64,000 nucleotides of DNA from Astropecten irregularis (GCA_963971285.1 OZ020244.1:4154001-4218000), one strand, 5' to 3'; counted from the first letter of the stretch, positions 50,640 through 61,632 are shown. The notes: generated from the sequence alone by a model not told the origin. Numbers and translations are program-made.

Positions 50640-50793
50640 CAGCGGGCATCACCCATCTTGCTCTATCTACTTAACGTCATAGTGGATGATGTGCAATCGG
50701 ACTGAAGCTGGCATCAGCTGGATGCACATCGCTAAGAAGCTGCTGAACAAGCTGATGCTTCCTGTGACGTCCTAGCTTTTAACAGACCTGTGG

Positions 50794-51246
50794 ATGATTT
50801 CACGAAGCCTTACGATTGATCGTAACTTGAGCATAGGTGGCTGGTGCTTAGGCACTCGCCTCTCACCAATGTGGCCCGGATTCGATCCCAGCTTGAGTCA
50901 TATGTGAGTAAAGTTCTGCGTTGATTTTCTCCTACACTACAAGGGTTTTCTCCAGGTTCTCCGGTTTTCCTCCCTCCACAAACATCAAACACTTTCGATC
51001 TCAGGCTGTTCTCCGTGATCATATATGGGTTGATGTGGCTGGCAGCCAAGGGCGCCAATGTCAACTCGATCACGTTGTAGCTGCATCCTTCGCAATTCAG
51101 CACGTCAGCTGCCAGTACGGATGATTAGCCTCCCGAATTATTATGAGTTACGAAGGATAACCCATCGTATCCTACGCAGGGCTGCCATGCATCAAGTCCT
51201 ACGATTGATATTAAGTTACGATGAGTTTGGTGAAATGGACCCCTGT
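50794..51246. mobile_element. MITE C split by a SINE, in the FGD 3' UTR
   Basis: GATTTCACGAAGCCTTACGA .. TGAG | insert | TGAGTTACGAAGGATAACCC .. GTTTGGTGAAATGGACCCC. Confidence 0.85.
50832..51147 (+). mobile_element. tRNA-derived SINE of a second family
   Basis: Box B-like GGATTCGATCCC at about 50878. Then TTTTCTCCAGGTTCTCCGGT and TTTTCCTCCCTCCACAAACA, a phrase I recall in many marine-invertebrate SINEs. Flanked by TGAG (50828-50831, 51144-51147). Confidence 0.7.
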
Positions 51247-52187
51247 ACTAAACACCCAACCGTACAAACCCAGGGATCTTGCTTGATGTTGAGGAACTAC
51301 ACCTAGGTGAATGCATCGTAGAGATTCACATCAAGATGCAGTCCTGCATTCCTACACTCAAAGCAGTGCACTCAAACCGACTCTTGGATTCAAAATAGTC
51401 TGGTACCCATTTTCTTTTTAGAATTGGTGTTATCTTTTCCAACGGGTATACAAGGAAGGTGACAAGATGGATGCGCTGTGAAAAAGGCATAAGCGCAAAC
51501 GCCGCTAATGTGAAATCCCTTATAACTACAGGGTTACATCGTATATGATCACTAGTACAAAATAAACCACGCCTTTTTTATCAGTTCTAGAGACCCCGCC
51601 CACTTACTCTGATTGCTCCTGATTTAAAAAATATATATAGGCCTACATGTTTATTGCAGCACTCAAAATCTTCGTTTTATCTTCTTACTCTTTTAGCTAG
51701 ATGCTAAAATCCAATTTTACGCATTTGTGAATAATATAAACACATTTTACTTGTGTTTTTTTACCCCACCAAACCTCTTTCAAAAGGTTAAATTGTCTTG
51801 AATATTTGATATTTGCTATTTTAAGCCTGACTTCCACGCTATCCTGTTGTAAATAGTAGTATCCTGCAACTCGACCAGACTATGTGTATTTATATAAAAG
51901 GAAATATTTTATGTACAGATATTTTATATCTATATATTTGTGTATCCCTAAAGGAATTGATTGTGTTTTCATTTTTAATACTAAACTATGCAGATAGACA
52001 TTGTACATGATGCGAATGTAGATGGAAAGTTATTTATCGATTATTTAATTGTTATCAGTCTGTGATTTGCGGTATTTTGATATTCACAGATATTTCCTAA
52101 GAATGGTTGGTTTAACAACACATTTTTTAGATTGAAATCCCGTGCTTGACACATTTGTAGCTAAAAGTTTGTCTGACAAGGTGTCTA

Positions 52188-52437
52188 ATTCCTATCTGGA
52201 TATTATTTGCTATCTAGATATTCTTTGGTTTAGATATTTCTGCTTTCTAGATATTCTTTGCTTTCTAGATTTTCTTTGCTATCTAGGTATTCTTTGCTTT
52301 CTAGATATTTTTGCTTTCTAGATATTTTTGCTTTCTAGATATTTTTGCTTTCTAGATATTTTTGCTTTCTAGATATTCTTTGCTTTCTAGATATTCTTTC
52401 CTATCTAGATATTCTATGCTATCTAATTATTCTTTCA
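52188..52437 (+). repeat. ~19-bp minisatellite TTTCTAGATATTCTTTGCT
   Basis: About 13 units with lengths 17-20, each containing CTAGATATT or CTAGGTATT. No coding. Confidence 0.9.
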
Positions 52438-52467
52438 GCATGCACAGAATTTTCAGCTAGATCAATG

Positions 52468-52732
52468 TGCGGTATTTTTGAACGCTTGAGGGCGCTTCGA
52501 ATTACTTCCGGGGGTCATTTGACAATGCCTTGTTCTTGTGTACCGCTGTGTCAGAATACAACTCGTACATGTCGTAGTAAAAATATACACCTCTATCGTA
52601 TCCCAAAAGACAAAATTTACCGTAAATGACCTCTGCTCAATTGACAATTAACCAGACCGTACCCCCGGAAGTAAATAAAGTTGTACACCTAACAGCGCCC
52701 TCATGCGTTCAAAAATACCGCGTATTGCTCGT
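52468..52732 (+). mobile_element. TIR element with a THAP-like N-terminal fragment
   Basis: Arms GCGGTATTTTTGAACGCTTG and ATGCGTTCAAAAATACCGC with GAGGGCGCT inside. Between them an ORF at 52525-52629 reads MPCSCVPLCQNTTRTCRSKN then IHLYRIPKDKIYRK and stop, like the start of a THAP zinc finger (MPxxC..C....FxxFPKD). THAP domains occur in P-element-type transposases. Only the first part is present, and GTAAAT after TACC might be a splice donor. Confidence 0.5.
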
Positions 52733-52784
52733 CAATGCTTTAAACAAGATGTGTGAGCTTCGCCCTGGTCTGAAGTTTGAAATA

Positions 52785-52946
52785 GTGCGCCACACTTGCG
52801 CTAAAAATAGCACCGGATCTCAGACAAACTTTGCAACCATGCAAACGTGTGTGGGTGTGCGCGTGCATGTACACTACTATTGTGAGACAATGTTTGTCTG
52901 ACATCTGGGGATTTTGTGACGTCATTAGTGCGGAGCGCTATTAGGC
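52785..52946. mobile_element. MITE J with TGACGTCA
   Basis: AATAGTGCGCCACACTTGCG ... TCATTAGTGCGGAGCGCTAT, CRE octamer 52917-52924. Confidence 0.85.
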
Positions 52947-53131
52947 TGAGGGTTTGGTCTTACTTGCCAAGTGCATTTCAACTCATTTATTTATCATCAA
53001 ATAGGAAAGAGAAGGACCTATTTTGTAGTTTTTCTCTGAAAATGTACCATTTCATTAGTACTTGATGTATAACTGTCAGGATGTGTACACAGTAGACTCC
53101 ATGAAGCCTTTTGCAAGTTTGGAAAATGCTT

Positions 53132-53378
53132 GGGGCTAATTTCATAGAGCTGCTTAAGCACCAAAATTTGCTTAAGCACCAAAATCCTTGGTAAATAAAA
53201 TCAGTATGACGGCCAAAACTCCTTGTGAATGTTATGCTCAGCAAAACAATGGCTGAATACAAGTCAAAAGCAGTAAACTTCACATGAAATTTTGGTTGGT
53301 AATCCTGTTTGATCAAGGAAGACATTTCATGCTTAAGCAAATTGTGTGCTTAAGCAGCTCTATGAAATTGGCCCCTGG
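53132..53378. mobile_element. MITE B, CTTAAGCA subtype
   Basis: GGGGCTAATTTCATAGAGCT ... GCAGCTCTATGAAATTGGCC. Confidence 0.9.
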
Positions 53379-53484
53379 TGTTTATTAAAACAACAAATAA
53401 CAAACAAACATCAATGTGAAATTGCTCATTTCACAAAAAAGGAAAAGTTATGCTTTTATGAGATACCATTACAAAACAAATGGA

Positions 53485-53853
53485 ATTAAAGGTACACTCA
53501 TACTTTGGTAGCATACCGAAACTGCACTCTTCACAGATTAACCTATAACTTACAGGGTATAAAGATGGCGATGGTACAGACAACTCATTTAACTTTTTCT
53601 GTCTGCAATGCTGTATTTATCCAGGAAAAAAGCATAACCAATAACCAAAATCAACTTTGATCTTTTAAAGATTTGAAACAACGGTGAAAAGATTTTAAAA
53701 ATACTGTAGGCGTTTTTCACTGTTTTCTCAAAAAATGGGCACCGTATGGGACTGAAATTATCACAGATGACTGTCGCTGTATCTGTCTTGATATTTCTGT
53801 ACATGAATCTGCATTTCTTTGATAAAAACCAAAGTTTGAAGCTATCTTTAAAT
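53485..53853 (+). mobile_element. MITE F
   Basis: TTAAAGGTACACTCATACTT ... AAAGTTTGAAGCTATCTTTA. Confidence 0.85.
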
Positions 53854-54212
53854 CAAATAAAAACAATAAATAAAACTTCATCAAAGAACAATTTGTACTG
53901 TTGTATCATAGGAAGATCATAGATGGATTTTATTGATGTATAAATCTTGGAATGAAAAAAAGGTTGTCACAGCCTTTTATTTATTTTTTTTTATCATGAC
54001 TTAATTGCCATAAATCCTTTATGGATATTCTCGGCCAAATTACAACTTATCCTCGTTTGACCTAAGCATTTGAGATTTTAAACATATTGTCAATTATTCC
54101 TGCATCTGCAATACAATTGTAGTTTTTAAATTTTATTGGTTTGTTTTAGGTTTTTTTTTTGCAATTACCAAATGCAATAAGCCATTTGTGAGTTAAATCT
54201 GAATAGTATCTG
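53854..54212. other. AT-rich intergenic sequence
   Basis: Several AATAAA words at 53855-53880 and poly-T. No gene seen. Confidence 0.35.
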
Positions 54213-54358
54213 GGGCCTATTTCGCTATGCGATCATCGCTTAAGCCCAAATCCATCGCTAAACAGGAAATCGTTCGCTACTTTGCATAGTAATTTTCCGT
54301 TTAGCGATGGATTTGGGCTTAAGCGATGATCGCAAAGGTTAGTGAAATCGGCCCCTGG
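54213..54358. mobile_element. Hairpin MITE D
   Basis: GGGGCCTATTTCGCTATGCG ... GTTAGTGAAATCGGCCCC. Arms GCCCAAATCCATCGCTAAAC / GTTTAGCGATGGATTTGGGC. Confidence 0.9.
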
Positions 54359-54377
54359 TACACATATACATAATATA

Positions 54378-54612
54378 CACCCCAGTTTGAATTTCCCAGA
54401 CTAAAGACTCTGTTGCTATATCACATAATTCGGGACAAGCTTTTGCATAGCGGTACCCATCTCTTGAATGGACTGGTTCCTTTGTGCCATTCTTATCCAT
54501 TATAAACAGTGCATTGGTGCAAGACATCTGTAATGTAACCAGCAAAAGCTTGCCCCGAATCATGTGATATAGCAACAGAGAATCTGGAGAACTCAGGTTT
54601 TGATGTTTACTT
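54378..54612. mobile_element. Repeat K, copy 2
   Basis: CCCCAGTTTGAATTTCCCAG, GGTACCCATCTCTTGAATGG, GCCCCGAATCATGTGATATA. Confidence 0.75.
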
Positions 54613-55433
54613 ACAGTGAAAGAATGTAGTGTACTAGACATTGTTTAACACTAATTGCCAGGGCTCATTACAACTCCACGTTCATGAAATTGTGATTTGA
54701 AATTGAAATTGTGATTATTTGAAGAGCTGACAAAAATACAACAGTCTTTTATTATCATGCCTTAATTAAAATGCAACATTTCTTTTTGAATGTATGCCCT
54801 AGTACATGCCACATTATTTTAATGAACTTTTTATAGCCTAATTTCAATTAAGTTAATTTTTCCAAATTCGTTTTTGAAAACTGCTTTTCCTTTTACACAA
54901 GAAATCTTTATTATTTTACAATTTAACATTGTAATCAGACAGCTTAAGTTTTTTATTGTACAGTGTATATTCGATATAATTATTTTTGTAAAATGAAAAA
55001 TAATACTCTGTGTACAGTTGTTGTATGCAGAATGAAGAAGTCAAACTTAACAAGATTTAATAGTCCCTTGGCTTGACTTAAGTCATTTTGTACCAAATCA
55101 TGTCATTTTTTGCCGAATCATGTCATTTTTTGCCAAATAATGTCATTTTTTGCCCGTGAAATGTATAGTTGTACAGGTTTTGCAGGTATAACATGTAGAC
55201 ATTTAAAAGTACAGCACATTCATCATTATTCTTTATAAATGGCTGGTATACTATTTTGGGGGTGGGGCTAATAGGACACACCCCAAATAAGGAAATGGGC
55301 AACTGAAACATTTGAACCCCATCAATATCTGATTGTTTGGACCCTGTAGAACCCAGAACTGCAAGCAAATGAATTTTAGCTCGAAAATCCTACGGGAGCT
55401 GTTTAATTGTCAAACCATACCACACTATTGGTG
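54613..55433. other. AT-rich intergenic sequence with a short tandem repeat
   Basis: About 55080-55160 holds four units of TCATGTCATTTTTTGCC(G/A)AA (~20 bp). Otherwise nothing recognised. Confidence 0.5.
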
Positions 55434-55806
55434 TAAAGGTACAGTACAGGATTGGTAACACACCCAAACAGAAATGCTCACAGATTTACGTATAACTTTC
55501 AGGGTATGAAGATGGTGCTGGTAGAAACATACTGTTTTAAGTATTTCTGCCTGAAATGGTGAATTTATCGAGAAAAAAAGGGTAAAACCAATGGCCAAAA
55601 ACAATTTTAATCTTTTAAAGATAAAAAATAAAGGTGTAAAGACTTAAGAAATACAGACTGTGGCCGTTTTTCACTGTTTTCTCAGAAAGTGGGCACCGTA
55701 TGGGCCTGAAAAATTCACAGATGACTGTTACTGTATCTTCCTTGATATTTGTGCTAATGAATCTGCATTTCTTTGGCCAAAACCAACGTATGATATTACC
55801 TTTAAA
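55434..55806 (+). mobile_element. MITE F/F2 mosaic
   Basis: Left end is F2-like (AAAGGTACAGTACAGGATTG), right end F-like (CAACGTATGATATTACCTTT). Confidence 0.75.
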
Positions 55807-56196
55807 GAATCACTATAAATTCCCTGGAAGCAGCCATAGGTGGGGGCCATCCCATGCTAACCTCTAGCTTATGGTTATGAAAATTTTTATTAATTTTTCT
55901 GTGGCCATCGTTATTCTCTGCCATTATAAAGCATTACTTCAACTCTGATGCATGTAATGTCATTGCACATGATTTCCATAATGTTATACACAGTGAAAAC
56001 TGTTTGCAAAATTATTGAGAAAATTGTACTGTAGACCAACTTATATTGCATTTCTGTGGTTTTAACAAAAGGCATTTCCAAAATAATTGGAAACTATAAG
56101 GAAAATAAAACAAATCATCCGTAATGTTAATGCCTGTATGTGATTTGTCTATTTATACTTGCCTTATTCAGAAAAGTAATACCTATTAGTTTCTGT
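55807..56196. other. AT-rich intergenic sequence
   Basis: No repeat family or coding signal recognised. Confidence 0.35.
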
Positions 56197-56705
56197 ACAT
56201 GGTGAGTCAAAAAGAACTTGACCGGGATTGATGATGTTTTTTCAAAAGAAACAAATGACCCTCAAAAGTTCAGTAAAGCATATATTTAACAAGCATTCTC
56301 TCCTGCTTATTGGAAAAAAAAAAAGCAAAAATTTTGATCATTCCTAAGAGGAGTTATGTCTATTTTAATAAAGGTACTCATTTTGCAAGCTGTCCATAGA
56401 ATATTAATGCTTGGCTGATTTTTAACATCTGAAAGGGTATTAGAAAGTCATTTTATCTACGTACACAGCTAAAATGAGTAGGACTACTTTATATTGGTTT
56501 TCTCAAGTATTCCATGGACAGTTTGCAAAGTACATGTAGTACCTTTATTAAAATAGACATAACTCCTCTTAGGAATGATAAATTTGTTTCATTCTTTTTT
56601 TTCTAATAAGCATGAGAGAATGCTTGTTCAATTATATGCTTTACTGAACTTTTGAGTGTCATTGGTTTTGAAAAACACTTTTAATCCCAGTCAATTGTTG
56701 ACTAT
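56197..56705. mobile_element. Mariner-type foldback element I
   Basis: GGTGAGTCAAAAAGAACTTG ... ATCCCAGTCAATTGTTGACT. Arms of about 200 bp. Confidence 0.8.
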
Positions 56706-56895
56706 ATCTGCCCTTTTTGATGCAGAAAGATTTGAAGTTGTTTTTTTTGTTAATGTGCCCGCCTTTGATATCTAAAGAATGTTATTCTTCACTGATGATC
56801 TCAAATACTTGGGCGTAGTATATTCTTGAAAGCAATTGGTTGCTTTCTAAGCCTAGTTTGATGTGTTATTCACAAAAACTTTCCACAGGTTTAGG

Positions 56896-56962
56896 GTAAA
56901 ACTTGAATACAGTTCGGGCTCAGCCACTTAAAATGCCTCTGAAGCCAGGCCTGGGCTGAATA
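56896..56962. mobile_element. MITE G fragment
   Basis: GTTCGGGCTCAGCCACTTAA and GAAGCCAGGCCTGGGC. Confidence 0.5.
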
Positions 56963-57496
56963 AGCCTACTTTGTACATCTTATTTGACACCAACATCGTT
57001 CCAGTACCAAGAATGTCATTTTCAGGAAGCAACCTAACAAAATGTTGTTGTCCTAACCCACCGTCGTTGTCTTTTTGTTTATCGATTTATTGTTCTCATT
57101 TTTATTTAAAACTTAGATCTTCTCATACAGCGCTTTATAAATACCTCTTATTACTATTATAGAATTATTATTATAGAATTACCAAGGATGGGTATTTATT
57201 TAGGGAGATATTTCCATATAGGGTCGTTCACAAAATTAGCTTACCCATTTCTAAAATCCTCCAAACCAATGAACTTGAAATTAAAACATGTTCATATTGA
57301 GAGCATTCTCTGTCTTCTATTAAAATATGGACAATAAAAATGTCTCTAAAAGGTAGCTGGTACCTTAGGGAGACCTGAAGTCTCCCAAATGTTCACTTTC
57401 GGACGCTAATGTGTCTCCCTAATATCCTATTTGTAAAACTGATTCAACATTAGGAGCTTTTGAAGAAGGGTATGGAATTTTTTATCATTAAACTTG

Positions 57497-57743
57497 GGGC
57501 TAATTTCATGGAGATGCTAAGCACAACAATTTGCTTAGCACAAAAATGTCTTGCCCAATAAAACAATTAACCACCTTTAACAATTTCATTTGATATTCAT
57601 GGTCAGTGAACACCAGCCAAAGAACAATCACAAGTGATGTACAACACATGGACATTTGGTTGTTGATCCTGTTTTTATTAAGACAGAAATGTCATGCTTA
57701 GTAAATGTTTGTGCTTAGCAACACGCTGTGAAATTGGCCCCTG
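57497..57743. mobile_element. MITE B
   Basis: GGGGCTAATTTCATGGAGAT ... CACGCTGTGAAATTGGCCCC. A further fragment (57826-57900) follows. Confidence 0.85.
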
Positions 57744-58191
57744 GAATACCTAGCTCCACAGTGCAGTGATGTTGCTGATTTCCCAACATGGGTCATTTTA
57801 GCATTATTTACTCTATTCGACCAGGGGCCAATTTTATAGGGCTCCAAACAAATAAATATTATTTTAATTTGCTTTTATAAGCATGAAAAGTCTTCCTTGA
57901 TCAACAAGAATTTTCACTTCAATTGTGAGTGCTACAAGACTTTTTTTTTTATCAAATTGAAATAAAAACACTCGACCTTTTTTGCAAACAAAAAATAGTA
58001 TTTGCGAACCAAAAATGCGGGAGGCATATAACGGATCTGAATTCAGGGTTGTCATCGAGTTTTTTGTTTTGCTAAAACAAAAATTCGATGACAACCGTAA
58101 ACTTCAACCATCTAAATCTTTAAGACCATGCGCGTGTCAAAGTAACTTTATTTTAAATAGCGCCCCCTATCGGCCCAATCGGCCTTTAAAA

Positions 58192-58208
58192 ATGGCGCCC
58201 GAATATGA
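58192..58208 (+). other. Candidate first exon/promoter of the second gene
   Basis: ATG in AAAATGG context coding MAPEY plus two bases, then TATGA|GTGAGT. Phase 2 matches exon 60618. Upstream are GCGCCCCCTATCGG and a CCAAT box at about 58175, which suggest a promoter. Very short, so weak on its own. Confidence 0.25.
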
Positions 58209-58539
58209 GTGAGTACACATTTTGAAACTTTCGAAGAAAATATGCAATATTTGACAATTGAGCGAAGTAAGAACTGTTATAAAGCCATATCCTGTATGTT
58301 TTAAGACTCAAGATGATTTAGGTTATATCATAGTAGTTAGGAATGACGTGTAAGGCCTACTTTGAAAGAAATACTTAGGTCACGTTGCCTTCAATTTTCA
58401 AAGTCAAACATGACGCATGACAAATGAATGCCATAGCTTTAGGTCATAGTCATACACGTACACGGTATGATACATCGTGCCATTACTGCGCTTACACTAG
58501 ACCACTAGGCCTACTTGTTTAGGCCCTATGTTATACCCT

Positions 58540-60000
58540 GCCAAAGGGGGGGTTAGTGTCTTTTACGCCACCCATATTATTTTCAATATTTATTAAGCTT
58601 CTTCTGTGCCAAAATGAGATTTGTTACTTAAAGGCATTGCATACGTTTGGTAATGACTCTGAAAATTTATGGCAATAAAAACTTACGGGGTTAGTGTAGT
58701 TTACACCACTCGTATTATTTTCAGTATTTATTTAGCTTCTACAGTTCCAAAATGAGATTTGTTACTTAAAGCAAATATTCATGGGTCCTGTAAACCCTAA
58801 AATGAACATATTTCGGCAATATTCCAGTGAAAAAAGAAGGTTTCCTTACCCACTTATTGCGAAGTTGAACACAGCTTTTCAGTCGCGTTTACGCCATTTT
58901 GACACGAACTACCTGTGCAAAATAATAATCTTACTCCCTCTGGTAAAGTCTATGACACTCTCGACCAATCACAAAGCGGGATTTACCAGGCAACTTTTTC
59001 AGCAGCCAATCACCGATGATCTGGTCCAGTTAGTCTGGTACCAGACCCAACACATCAAGGATCATTGAAATAAGGGCGGAAACCAGACTTTCTACAGCTA
59101 AGCTAAGCATTTCGTCTGCAAAATATGTCGCATCGCCTTTATACCGTTTTACCCCATAATTTCCCTCAAAAATCAAAGCCCTGCCCTCTTTCCACAAATT
59201 TAAGCTTGCAGACATTGAAGAGGACACCACAAGTAACGTATTCAGGTGAGTTAGTTTATGGTAGAAGCTAAATAAATACTGAAAATAATACGAGTGGTGT
59301 AAACTACACTAACCCCAAACTTACTTGGTGAGAAGTACAGCTGCTTTGGATAGTATAATGCATATTGAGAAACGTTCAATTCGAAGTACCGCGGTTATGG
59401 AAAAATATGTCACTTTTTATCTCCAAAAATTATGAATCTGAGAAGCGTTATGGCCATAACGCTTCTCAGCTATTGACTAACTGTTCTCTGGCGTGAAATA
59501 ACCGCTCTAGTTTGTCGCCAAAATCTCAAAAACGCTACCACCTTTTGAATTGAAACTTTCACAGGTTAGTTTTATGGTATATATAAACAATTATATTGGT
59601 TTGAAACAAACATTAGGCTCAAATTACCAAACGTATGCAATCCCTTTAAAGCAAATTTATTCATGGGTCCTGTAAAAAACCTTAAAATGAACATCTAGGC
59701 CTATTTCGGCAAAATTTTAGTGAAAAAAAAACCAGTTTCTTACCCAAATAAATACTCAAAATGATATATGGCTGGCGTAAAAGACACTATTACGCCACCA
59801 TATTATTTTCAATATTTAATTAGCTTCTTCTGTTCCAAAATGAGATTTGTTACTTAAAGCAAATTTATTCATGGGTCCTGTAAACCCTAAAATGAACATA
59901 TTTCTGCAAAATTTCAGTGAAAAAAAACCAGTTTCTTACCCAAATAAATACTCAAAATGATATGGGTGGCGTAAAAGACACTAATACCTTTAAAGGGAAT
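58540..60000. repeat. Repeat L cluster: direct and inverted copies
   Basis: ATTATTTTCAATATTTATTA and CAAAATGAGATTTGTTACTT recur at 58578, 58712 and 59808. The inverted form occurs at 59265-59312. An outer pair GGCATTGCATACGTTTGGTA (58632) / ACCAAACGTATGCAATCCCT (59624) encloses ~1 kb. Confidence 0.7.
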
Positions 60001-60215
60001 AAAAATAACTTTTTGTAAAGAGACTTAGGGGTGGTGTCTTCTGCAAGGTTAAATTTGTGGAAAGAGGGCAAGGCTTTGTTTTTTTTTGGGAAATTATGGG
60101 GTAAAAACGGTACAACGAAGATGCAAGGAATGGCTGCAGATGAGAAAATAGTTTCTGTTCTCATTGTGTTTGTGTGGACTTTGATACGTTGGTTGTAGGT
60201 ACCAGACTAAACTAG
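59030..60215. repeat. Inverted repeat of ~200 bp
   Basis: 59150-59240 (CCCCATAATTTCCCTCAAAA, GCCCTGCCCTCTTTCCACAA) is mirrored at 60005-60125 (TTGTGGAAAGAGGGCAAGGC, GGGAAATTATGGGGTAAAAA). TGGTACCAGAC occurs near 59036 and GTACCAGACT at 60199. Confidence 0.7.
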
Positions 60216-60234
60216 ACTAGCCAGACCAGACAAA

Positions 60235-60275
60235 ATGAATGGCAGACGGGCTGTTTTCAAGTTCGCAACAAGCGC
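60235..60275 (+). other. Alternative candidate first exon of the second gene
   Basis: ATG codes MNGRRAVFKFATS plus two bases, donor AGCGC|GTAAGA, phase 2 matching exon 60618. It lies at the edge of an inverted repeat (60000-60215 against 59030-59240), so it may be repeat sequence. Confidence 0.25.
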
Positions 60276-60617
60276 GTAAGAAAATTGTACTTTTTACTCC
60301 GAAATGTTGCACAAAATTCTTCTATCTGGGGTTTTAAGGACTCAGGAACATTTTCTGAAAGTCAAAAATATCATTTTGGAGTAGTAGAAGCTATGAAGAT
60401 GTTTTCCTTTTCTTACAGTTTTGGGAGCCCAATATATCCACATCACAATCCCCGAGTTATTAATTAACGGAAAGCGTTCCATACAAATAACACTAGACTT
60501 CCAATGCACAAACCCTTTGGTGACTGAACTGAACAATTTCATGGATATTTGGAAACTGCTGCACTACATGTATGAATAATCAATGATTAAATTAGTGATG
60601 GTTTCTATTTATTACAG

Positions 60618-60743
60618 CTATGCCGGGACAGCACCTTCCACTCCTAAACTCCAACATGTGTCTGATGAAAACCAGATGAATGATGGACCTTCTTTCACTG
60701 CTGAGATAATTCTCTATTTACTCAAGATGATCCACAGTATCAG
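60618..60743 (+). other. Candidate upstream exon of the second gene (5' UTR or alternative coding)
   Basis: Flanked by acceptor TTTATTACAG and donor TATCAG|GTATGT. One frame is open throughout (YAGTAPSTPKLQHVSDENQM, then NDGPSFTAEIILYLLKMIHS) with phase 2 at both ends. Two possible first exons upstream also end in phase 2: 58192-58208 (ATGGCGCCC.., donor GTGAGT) and 60235-60275 (ATGAATGGC.., donor GTAAGA). Joined to 62111 the frame ends quickly at TGA 62133, so this may be a 5' UTR exon with a small upstream ORF of about 63 codons. Confidence 0.4.
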
Positions 60744-60764
60744 GTATGTATCTATAGATACTGT

Positions 60765-60945
60765 ACTATAGGGAGAGAAACTTTGGGGTGTTCAGACACT
60801 ACTAACAGTTTTAAACCAAAAAGGGTCTACTACTTATGTCTGAACGGTCTACAATAGACTCTTTTTGGTGCCATGTGTCATGCATGGGCCTCTAGGGTTG
60901 AAATCCTCCTCTTGTCAGCCCTGAACTTCAATACAATATAGACAT
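60765..60945. mobile_element. MITE G and P fragments
   Basis: ATAGGGAGAGAAACTTTGG (G end), then GGTGTTCAGACACTACTAAC (P-like), then AAATCCTCCTCTTGTCAGCC (G interior). Confidence 0.55.
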
Positions 60946-61042
60946 TAAATTTTGTTGGTAAACCTTGTGCATTTGCATTGTGTTCTTTTGTGGAGTACTT
61001 GCTCCTCTGTCCGTGCAAAAGAAACATTTGGAGTTTAATTTG

Positions 61043-61110
61043 AAATCATTTATAAAGAAACATTGACTGGATCGGGATTCGAACCAGCGACCTCCTGAAT
61101 ACCATACTGG
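61043..61110 (-). mobile_element. tRNA-like SINE fragment
   Basis: ATTGACTGGATCGGGATTCG, AACCAGCGACCTCCTGAATA. Confidence 0.65.
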
Positions 61111-61513
61111 AGTGGTGCAGATTTCAATTTTGTTAGTACATGTACAGCTTGTACATTTGCATTGTGGACTTTCATTTGACCATATAGGAAAGGGTTATTC
61201 ATCGCGATGGATACAGATAATAAGGAAAGAGGTGATCAAAGTCATGTTGCTGGTAGCGTCGCTCACGACATTGTGTGATTTTGACCACCTTTTTCCTTTC
61301 ATTAAATAACACACTTACTCCTTTGTCCGTGGAGAATAAATGTTTGGAGGTCATTTTTGTCAGTGCAGCACTGCAGCTTTTAGTACATTTTACACTTCAG
61401 ACATTAGTCCGACTTCTCTCTCGTCTATCCGTGGAATGGAAACATTTGGAGGTCGCATCTTGAACATTTGCATTGTGGACTCGTCAGAGAACTTGATCTC
61501 TATCCATTCAAAT

Positions 61514-61632
61514 AAAATATTAGTTGCGATGATCATGACCCTAGGTCTGACATGGGGACAGGGACCTATGATCGTATAAGGTCCCTGTCCCCATGTCAAA
61601 CCTAGGGTTACGATCATTGCAACTAATATTTT
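61514..61632. repeat. 119-bp near-perfect palindrome
   Basis: Arms of about 53 bp (AAAATATTAGTTGC ... GGGGACAGGGACCT and the mirror AGGTCCCTGTCCCC ... GCAACTAATATTTT) around a short ATGATCGTATA centre. Confidence 0.85.

Larger units (their letters stand above)
47357..48055. mobile_element. MITE G carrying nested D and E
   Basis: G left part CTTTAATATTGGTCAGGCCC. D at 47463-47614. G continues AGAGCTGCTTAGAATCAATA. E at 47783-48007. G resumes GGGCTTAACTCATACTCTGC. Confidence 0.75.
50640..51566 (+). other. Probable 3' untranslated region of the FGD gene
   Basis: No further coding signal follows the stop. The first AATAAA polyadenylation-type hexamer after the stop that I noticed is at 51561-51566, and other AATAAA sites occur near 52.67 kb and 53.85 kb. 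The UTR would contain repeat C6 and its inserted SINE. The end point is a guess from the hexamer alone. Confidence 0.4.

Noticed and set aside
48793-49547. 241-aa and 210-aa overlapping ORFs on opposite strands
   Set aside because: Same satellite, array A7. Not genes.
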